Of a DNA stretch of 12,656 nucleotides, positions 7,199 through 12,656 are shown one piece after another. This DNA comes from Acidobacteriota bacterium (GTDB lineage Bacteria; Acidobacteriota; Terriglobia; UBA7540): positions 1-12,656 of the forward strand of contig JAJXZM010000265.1 of the NCBI GenBank assembly GCA_021780055.1, given 5' to 3'. The stretch's first letter is position 1. Each line of letters begins with the position of its first letter. The notes beneath the pieces were generated by a model, which saw only the letters and a list, made by a program, of their open reading frames with translations, was not told the origin of the DNA and did no database searches. Both the position numbers and the translations under genes were made by a program.

Positions 7199-9415
7199 CT
7201 AGAAGTGGAACCGGTAGCGCACTTCCACGTAAACTTCGCGCGGATAGGCGTAGTGTGTTCCGCCGAAGGTGTTGCTGTTGTCGAGCATATAGCGGCGGTC
7301 GGCGATGTTGAGGGCGTTCACGGCGAGCGACCAGGATTCGCCGAATGATTTCCCGAGTGACAGCCCGACGAGGGTGTGGCCCGACAGGTGGCCGGGGCCG
7401 TCGCCGTCCAGAAACCCGGAACCATACCCGATGGTGGCGGTGGCCCATGCGCGGCCCGGGAGCTGCGTGTTCAGCACGGTGCTCAGGGTGTTACGCTGGT
7501 CGTGATCGAGGAAGAAGAATCCCGCGTCCGGAGGAGAAAAGTCGGTGAGGCCGCCAGTAACGGCGCCGAAGCCCTGGACAAATTGGTGCGACCACGCCAG
7601 GTGGATGCGGGCGCGGTGCAGCACTTCGGGCGACCGGAGCGTGGCTTCCCAACCCTGGATGCGGGCTCCCTGGATGGTGAGCGGCAGAAAGATGTTGGAA
7701 CTGCCGATCTCATCGTGGTCAAAAAAGTTGCGCGCATGCGTGCGGAAGGCGTCGGCGTCGAGCACCCACTGATGGAATGGAACGGTGACGCCGGCCTGAT
7801 ACTGCTCATCGCGTTCGGCGTGCAGCGGAAGAAACGCCACGCCCTGATCCAGCGCGAACTGCTCCAGCGGCCCCGAGAATGTGTCGAGCGGCGGCGGCTG
7901 GAGATATCGCCCGTAAAAGCCTCGCAAAATCCAGCCGAGCCGCGGCACGCGGATCGCGGCTCCCACCCGCGGATCGATCCCGTTCTCCTGGAGCAGGCCG
8001 GCGTAGTGCGTGAGGCGAAGGCCGCCGTTCAGCGAAAGCCAGGATGTGATCCGGTACTGGTCCTGCAGGAACGCCGCTTCCATGTTGCCGGAAGGCTTAT
8101 AGCGCTGATCAATGGGAGCCTGGCTGGCATTGGCGGCCCTGAGTCCAAAGAACGTGTTGTCGCGCTGGTCGAACCCTTCCAGCCCGAACTGCGCGTTGTG
8201 CTTTCCCTTCACCACGCCCAGGGTCACCTGCCCGCCCATATAACGCGAGCCGCGATTGTTGTCCAAAATGTAAGGCGTATCCTGGGGACCACCCACAAAA
8301 TTTGCCCGATTGAAATGGTAGAAAGGAGAAACGGTCAGAAGCATTCCGGGGCCGAATGTATGCACCCAGGAAAAATTGGCGAACGAGTCGCGCTCCATGT
8401 CGAGATCGCGAATCCCCGCGCTCTGCTGTTCGGGCGTGTTGGGAATCTGGTAGTGATCTCCGCGCGCGGAAGCCACCAGGCGCAACTGGTCACTCGGAGT
8501 AGCGTTGAAGATCAACGTGCCGAAGCCACCTACGCCGCTGTCCATGTCGTGAATCGCCTGCGGAACGGGCGTCATCAGGCCGAGGTCGGAACGGTTGCCC
8601 TCCAGGCTTCCGAACCAGGCAAAGCGGTCGGTGTGGCTGCCGAAACTCAACTGATTATTCGTCTGGTTATAGCTGCCGTAGCTGGTAACCAGTTCGCCCT
8701 GGCGGTTGTATTCGAATCCCGTCCGCGGGACCACGTTGAATACACCATAAGTGCGGTCGCCGTATTCGGAGGAATAACCCCCGGTTTTCATTTCGACGTA
8801 ATCGGCGTCTTTGGGATCGAACTGCGGACCCACATTGGAGGCGATGTTCGTGTTGGGAACGGGAACGCCATCTAGTTCCCAGCTCGCCTGATGCCCGCCG
8901 CGAATGTGAAGCTGATCGTGAACCATGTAGGCGCCGGGAACATAATCAGTAACCATCGCCAGGCTGTTGGCGCGGTCTGCGCCAGGGGTCTGATTGATGC
9001 GCTGGCTGCCAATGGTGGTCTCGGTGGATGAATCCTGAGTGTTGATGGTTTCAGGCGCGGCAGACACGCTGACGCTCTGCGTTGCAGTCGCAATCTGAAG
9101 CGGAAATTGAAGAATCGGAGCGCTGCCCGAGCTGACCGTGAGGGGCTGCGATAGCGGCCGAAAACCTTTTGCGCTGACTGACACCCGGTAGTCTCCGGCA
9201 GGCACGGCGCTGAACTCGAATTCGCCATTGGAATTCGTGCGGGCGCTTTGCCACCACGCCGAACCCACTGCACGAAGTGCAACCTGCGCTTTGGGAATGG
9301 GACGATGCTGTGGATCGTGAACAATACCGCGCACGTTGCCGAAAATCGTTGCGAACCCGGGGCCAGCCAATGCCAGAGCCATGGCAAGCCAAAACAGGAC
9401 CCTTGTAAACTTCAT
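7199..9415 (-). CDS. TonB-dependent outer-membrane receptor with N-terminal carboxypeptidase-regulatory-like domain
   Basis: This 738-residue outer-membrane protein would take up a ligand using energy from TonB/ExbBD. It has a signal peptide (MKFTRVLFWLAMALALAGPG, cleavage near FA-TIF), then a carboxypeptidase-regulatory-like beta domain (about 25-110) with GNVRGIVHDP and NSNGEFEFSAVPAGDYRVSV. A QSVSVSAAPETI stretch (113-124) could serve as the TonB box. The plug domain (about 135-235) contains HIRGGHQASWELDGVPVP and SEYGDRTYGVFNVVPRTG, and a long beta barrel ends in the aromatic C-terminus VRYRFHF. I prefer ATG 9415 to ATG 9424 because GGGGGA lies nine bases ahead of it but directly abuts the other. 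The gene follows a small Cys/Met-rich exported protein by 100 bases, probably in one operon. The plug is rich in Met and His (Met154, Met164, His166, His170, His175). With that neighbour, this hints at a metal ligand, but ligand type cannot be deduced from the sequence. Confidence 0.92.
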   Translation of the reverse strand: MKFTRVLFWLAMALALAGPGFATIFGNVRGIVHDPQHRPIPKAQVALRAVGSAWWQSARTNSNGEFEFSAVPAGDYRVSVSAKGFRPLSQPLTVSSGSAPILQFPLQIATATQSVSVSAAPETINTQDSSTETTIGSQRINQTPGADRANSLAMVTDYVPGAYMVHDQLHIRGGHQASWELDGVPVPNTNIASNVGPQFDPKDADYVEMKTGGYSSEYGDRTYGVFNVVPRTGFEYNRQGELVTSYGSYNQTNNQLSFGSHTDRFAWFGSLEGNRSDLGLMTPVPQAIHDMDSGVGGFGTLIFNATPSDQLRLVASARGDHYQIPNTPEQQSAGIRDLDMERDSFANFSWVHTFGPGMLLTVSPFYHFNRANFVGGPQDTPYILDNNRGSRYMGGQVTLGVVKGKHNAQFGLEGFDQRDNTFFGLRAANASQAPIDQRYKPSGNMEAAFLQDQYRITSWLSLNGGLRLTHYAGLLQENGIDPRVGAAIRVPRLGWILRGFYGRYLQPPPLDTFSGPLEQFALDQGVAFLPLHAERDEQYQAGVTVPFHQWVLDADAFRTHARNFFDHDEIGSSNIFLPLTIQGARIQGWEATLRSPEVLHRARIHLAWSHQFVQGFGAVTGGLTDFSPPDAGFFFLDHDQRNTLSTVLNTQLPGRAWATATIGYGSGFLDGDGPGHLSGHTLVGLSLGKSFGESWSLAVNALNIADRRYMLDNSNTFGGTHYAYPREVYVEVRYRFHF

Positions 9416-9515
9416 CAAAAACATTCCCCCATAAGAATGGAGATACCCGTGCCTGTACGGACGCACCGCCAGACAGCCAAAGTCCCTGCAGTACTGTTGA
9501 GGTTGGGTTCAACTA

Positions 9516-9947
9516 TTAAATGGAAGAAGTTTTCGGCGGCGGGTCAGGAAGCCTGCCATCCACGGTGGGAAGATAAGCTGAAGCGCTGCTGGGAAATTCG
9601 CCCGACAGGGGCAGCTCAAAAAGAAGCTTCGCTTGCGGCAGGTTGAAAAGTATTTCCACGTCTGACAGTGGCATCGTCGAGGTTAATGGTTGCGACACTG
9701 AACAGGAACAAACGACGCCTGACCTGGAATGCCCGGCAGCATTTCCAGATTGCTCACCCCCTCGGGAGCCCTTCGCCATCATGGGGCACATCCCGCCGTG
9801 CATACAGCACCCGCAGGTGCAGCTAGACTGGCACGATGGCGGCGTTCCCTTCGACACAAACGCCGTTTGAAAGGAACTCCACAGGCCCATGGCCAACAGA
9901 AGTGTCCAGACAAAGCCCCTGATCACGATTTTGCCAGTATAACACAC
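9516..9947 (-). CDS. Small exported Cys/Met/His-rich protein, putative metal (copper) binding
   Basis: Up to 143 residues, unrecognised as a family. A hydrophobic N-terminal segment (about 9-30, VIRGFVWTLLLAMGLWSS) should act as a signal peptide or anchor. It is followed by a dense ligand cluster, CQSSCTCGCCMHGGMCPMM (39-57): six Cys, four Met and one His, with a second CSC at 80-82. A low-complexity tail ends in DPPPKTSSI. Soft ligands packed this way suit Cu(I) or a similar soft metal. The start is uncertain: GTG 9947 gives the length above, while GTG 9926 removes seven residues, and neither has a good Shine-Dalgarno sequence. It lies 100 bases ahead of a TonB receptor on the same strand. 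In Pseudomonas a small Cys-containing protein family (DUF2946) is encoded beside the TonB copper receptor OprC, which I use only as an analogy. Confidence 0.68.
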   Translation of the reverse strand: MCYTGKIVIRGFVWTLLLAMGLWSSFQTAFVSKGTPPSCQSSCTCGCCMHGGMCPMMAKGSRGGEQSGNAAGHSRSGVVCSCSVSQPLTSTMPLSDVEILFNLPQAKLLFELPLSGEFPSSASAYLPTVDGRLPDPPPKTSSI

Positions 9948-10064
9948 ACAAACGCAGTCACGACTGGGGCGCAGGCATCGCCACGCAGCGCTCCGGCTGC
10001 GCCTTCCGGCAGGGTTTGGTGGGTCCAGGACGCTCCGTTCCCAAATTCAATGCGGGCTACATTC

Positions 10065-12656
10065 TTATTGCTTTGCTGCCGCGATCAGCTTTTGAAATGC
10101 GGAATCTTTCTGCAGGGAAGTCCATTCAGGATCTGCACGGATTGCCCGAACGGGATAACCGCCAGCCAGCGCGAGCCGGAGATAATCAATGGCTTTGGTA
10201 TGTTGACCCGCCAAATGATAAACAACTGCAGCGTTGTACATAAGCTGAACATCTTTGGGGGCCAGCACAAGGGCCTTTTGCAGGTCAGGCATAGCCTGGG
10301 CGATGTTTGAGCTTTGGGCTTCGTAGGTCGCCAGATTTCCCAGCAATTGGTAAGACTTGGGGTTGACGCGCAAGCCTTCCCTTGCCAGCCCGGCCGCCTT
10401 CAGATAGGTCGGAACAGCTTTTGCCTTTTGATGAGACGACCACTTGTAAGCATCGGCAAGGTTTCCCCACAATGTTGCGTCCCGTGGCTCAAGCTGGACG
10501 GCCTTTTCAAAGTATGCGATCGATTGCTCGAAATGCCCCTCGTAGAAGGTGATCGTGCCGGCATTGGAATACGCCGACGCGTTGGGATGGATCGCGATGG
10601 AATTTTTGAACATCTCTTCCGCTTCGTCCCATTTGCCGAGCACATAGTCAACTGCGCCAAGGTTATAAAAGCCCTGATGATTATTCGGGGCAAGCTCGGT
10701 GACTTTCCTGAACATCGCTTCAGCTTTCTCGTTCTCACCGGTTTCAAAATAGAGGACGCCCAGCCAGTTATAAGGGGCCCAATAGTTTGGCCGAACGCTG
10801 ATTGCGCGCTGGTAGGTTGTTTCTGCCTCGCTGACCCTCTTCAGTTTGTATTGCGCGTCAGCCAAACCTTCATAAGCAAAGGTATTGGTCGGCTCGCTGT
10901 CGAGCACTTTCTGAAATTCCAAGATCGCCTTGGCGTACTGGCCTGTGCCACTCTCCACGATCCCCAGACAAAGGTGAGTGGCAGGCAGGTGGGGGTTCAA
11001 CGTAACCGCATGGCTGCAGGATTCCTGGGCGTGATCTACCCAGTCTGTGTTTTGCGTCGTGGCGTACTTTCGCCAGTACGCCTGTCCCAGTGAGGCATAA
11101 GCAAGAGTATAAGTGGGGTCAACCTTAAGCGCAGACTGAAAAGCTTGGATGGCATCGTCAATGTTCTCAGTCCGCTCGTAATTCTGGAGGTAGCCAAGCC
11201 CCTTCAGATAATCCTGAAAGGCGCCAGCGTTCTGCGTCCCGTGGGATTCGAGCTCCTGGCGCTGGGCCGTCTGCACGTTCAGCCCCAGCATATCGGCAGT
11301 ACCCTCAACCACCCGGTCCTGAATGCCAAAAGGATCGGACGCAGGAAGAGTAAGTGTATCGGCCCGGAACTGCCGACCTGAGGACGGGTCTACAAGGGCA
11401 TAGGAGATCCGCACACGGTCGCCTGCTCTTTCAAAGCTTCCTGTGAGGACCAGATTCACACCGAATGCCTTCTGCGCCTCCTTGGGGGTCTGGACGTGTC
11501 CCGCTGTCAAGGCGTCAAAAGACACCACCCGGAGGGAATTCCCGGAAGAAAGCTGCGTCAGCTTGAAGGACAGGGTTTCAGACAGGCCCAGGCTGAATGC
11601 GTCGTCGCTTGCGTTCCCGCCAATAACAGAGAACGGTAAAACGGCAAGTTCCTTCTGCCCGGGAGGCCCGCCGGATGCAGGTGGTGCCGATCCCAAATGC
11701 CGCCGAAAAGAAGGAACTATAAGCACCACCAGCAGCGCGCAAACAAAAACTGCAATTCCCACAATGAGCGCAAGCATCCGATTCCGGCGCGGTGCCGCAG
11801 GCTGGAGGGAACTACTCTTGGTCCCCGACACAGACAGCCTCAAGGAGCTGTCTTGGGGTCCCAGGTCATCCATCACTTCCTGCGCAGACTGGTATCGTTG
11901 CGTGGGGTCCTTCGCCATCGCTTTAAGGATAATGGCCTCAAGCTCTTCGCTAATCTGCGGATTCAATTCACGAGGAGGCCGGGGATTCCGGGTCAGAATG
12001 GCCGAAATAAGTTGGCTTGTGTGTGTTTCTGTGAATGGCCGCTGGCCGGTTGCCATTTCATAAATCAGTTCACCAAGCGCGTATAGGTCGGTCCGAGCAT
12101 CTACGGGATCTCCGCGCAACTGCTCCGGCGCCATGTAAGGCACCGTGCCCATCACCGCGCCCGCCTGGGTCACGAACAGACTTTCTTCGGTTGGCGCATC
12201 CGCTTCAACCTGCCGCATCAGCTTCGCAAGGCCGAAGTCCAATATCTTGACACGGCCTTTCGCGGTGACCATGACATTGGCCGGCTTCAAATCACGGTGG
12301 ATGATGCCGTGTTCGTGGGCTTCCTCAAGAGCTTCAGCAATCTGTCGCGAGTTCGAGAGCACCCTTTCGATGGAAAGGGGCCCGTCTTTCAGCTTCTCGG
12401 CCAGCGTCTTGCCCTCCACCAGCTCCATTGCGATGAAGAGCCGTCCTTCATGCTCGCCAATTTCGTAGATCGTGCAGATGTTGGGATGGTTGAGGGCGGA
12501 TGCGGCCCAGGCTTCGCGCCGGAAACGTTCGAGTTTCTGCGGCTCCTGCAGAAACTCATCGGGAAGGAACTTCAGCGCCACGTCCCGGCCAAGCTTTAAG
12601 TCGCTCGCGCGGTACACCTCGCCCATGCCGCCGCGGCCCAGTTTAGCAATCAGGCG
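10065..12656 (-). CDS. Transmembrane Ser/Thr protein kinase with TolB-like domain and TPR array (5' end outside the window)
   Basis: The gene is cut by the window's right edge; 863 residues are visible. They begin inside the glycine-rich loop (KLGRGGMGEVY), so perhaps ten to thirty residues are missing. Counting from the first visible Met, the Hanks-type kinase domain shows VALK (Lys19), an alpha-C Glu (about 38), HRDLKPANVM (110-119), DFG (130-132) and APE (166-168), all the residues needed for activity. One transmembrane helix (about 284-305) leads to an extracytoplasmic TolB/FlgO-like domain (about 326-449, ELAVLPFSVIGG). About ten TPR-like repeats then fill residues 465-853. The layout suggests a receptor kinase whose outer TPR part binds a partner and signals inward. 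This architecture is frequent in Acidobacteria. It shares a strand with the metal-related pair downstream (117-base gap), but a shared function is not shown. Confidence 0.95.
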   Translation of the reverse strand, partial: RLIAKLGRGGMGEVYRASDLKLGRDVALKFLPDEFLQEPQKLERFRREAWAASALNHPNICTIYEIGEHEGRLFIAMELVEGKTLAEKLKDGPLSIERVLSNSRQIAEALEEAHEHGIIHRDLKPANVMVTAKGRVKILDFGLAKLMRQVEADAPTEESLFVTQAGAVMGTVPYMAPEQLRGDPVDARTDLYALGELIYEMATGQRPFTETHTSQLISAILTRNPRPPRELNPQISEELEAIILKAMAKDPTQRYQSAQEVMDDLGPQDSSLRLSVSGTKSSSLQPAAPRRNRMLALIVGIAVFVCALLVVLIVPSFRRHLGSAPPASGGPPGQKELAVLPFSVIGGNASDDAFSLGLSETLSFKLTQLSSGNSLRVVSFDALTAGHVQTPKEAQKAFGVNLVLTGSFERAGDRVRISYALVDPSSGRQFRADTLTLPASDPFGIQDRVVEGTADMLGLNVQTAQRQELESHGTQNAGAFQDYLKGLGYLQNYERTENIDDAIQAFQSALKVDPTYTLAYASLGQAYWRKYATTQNTDWVDHAQESCSHAVTLNPHLPATHLCLGIVESGTGQYAKAILEFQKVLDSEPTNTFAYEGLADAQYKLKRVSEAETTYQRAISVRPNYWAPYNWLGVLYFETGENEKAEAMFRKVTELAPNNHQGFYNLGAVDYVLGKWDEAEEMFKNSIAIHPNASAYSNAGTITFYEGHFEQSIAYFEKAVQLEPRDATLWGNLADAYKWSSHQKAKAVPTYLKAAGLAREGLRVNPKSYQLLGNLATYEAQSSNIAQAMPDLQKALVLAPKDVQLMYNAAVVYHLAGQHTKAIDYLRLALAGGYPVRAIRADPEWTSLQKDSAFQKLIAAAKQ

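Noticed and set aside
7376..8875. A 499-codon open frame on the plus strand, antisense to the TonB receptor
   Set aside because: The minus-strand frame has a complete signal peptide, plug, barrel and C-terminal Phe. The plus-strand translation shows no domain and has the Arg/Val/Glu-rich makeup of an antisense shadow in GC-rich DNA.
9936..9941. TATACT on the minus strand as a -10 box for the Cys/Met-rich protein gene
   Set aside because: No matching -35 element lies 16-18 bases upstream, and it falls inside the frame if the GTG at 9947 is the true start.
9967..10009. GC-rich inverted repeats between the kinase stop and the small protein gene, considered as a terminator
   Set aside because: Short stems can be drawn in more than one way, but no T-run follows on the minus strand, so it is not a convincing intrinsic terminator.
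10314..11093. A 259-codon plus-strand frame antisense to the TPR region of the kinase
   Set aside because: The kinase frame is continuous with clear TPR periodicity, and the antisense translation has no known motif.

Overview
The window looks like chromosomal DNA of an acidobacterium (Acidobacteriota). This is inferred from gene content: a TonB-dependent receptor with an N-terminal carboxypeptidase-regulatory-like domain, a Ser/Thr kinase fused to a TolB-like domain and a long TPR array, and two large polytopic GT-C-like membrane proteins of types common in that phylum. No rRNA, tRNA, CRISPR array or intact transposase is visible.

Positions 1-7100 form a surface-glycan island with signs of repeated rearrangement. 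On the minus strand, reading right to left, lie a GT-C-like membrane protein (3447-1687), a short truncated two-helix membrane protein (1415-1077) and an acyltransferase-3 family O-acyltransferase (1058-39). Divergent from them on the plus strand is a membrane-anchored GT2 glycosyltransferase (3623-4828). Its stop codon overlaps the start of a dead SAM-methyltransferase fragment (4828-about 4956). A second GT-C-like protein runs on the minus strand at 6783-5236. The 5' end of the 586-residue GT-C gene recurs twice more in the same orientation as dead fragments (4969-5085 and 6953-7024). The GT2/methyltransferase block and the second GT-C gene are therefore each bracketed by direct repeats. The natural reading is that paralogous glycan genes have recombined and decayed here. 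Together the living genes could transfer sugars from lipid-linked donors across the inner membrane and acylate the product.

Positions 7155-9947 form a probable two-gene minus-strand unit. It encodes a small exported protein with a dense Cys/Met/His cluster (9947-9516), then a TonB-dependent outer-membrane receptor (9415-7199), and ends in a good candidate intrinsic terminator. The metal-ligand cluster next to a TonB receptor suggests metal, perhaps copper, uptake or sensing; this is inference.

Positions 10065-12656 hold a transmembrane Ser/Thr protein kinase (minus strand) whose first residues lie beyond the right edge of the window.

Two stretches of about 400 bases lack a live gene. In 4829-5235 lie the methyltransferase remnant, a palindrome and the second GT-C fragment; 5086-5235 shows nothing recognisable. 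In 6784-7198 lie the third GT-C fragment with its conserved upstream segment and the terminator; 6784-6952 shows nothing recognisable. The 271 bases between 1416 and 1686 also hold nothing I can identify.
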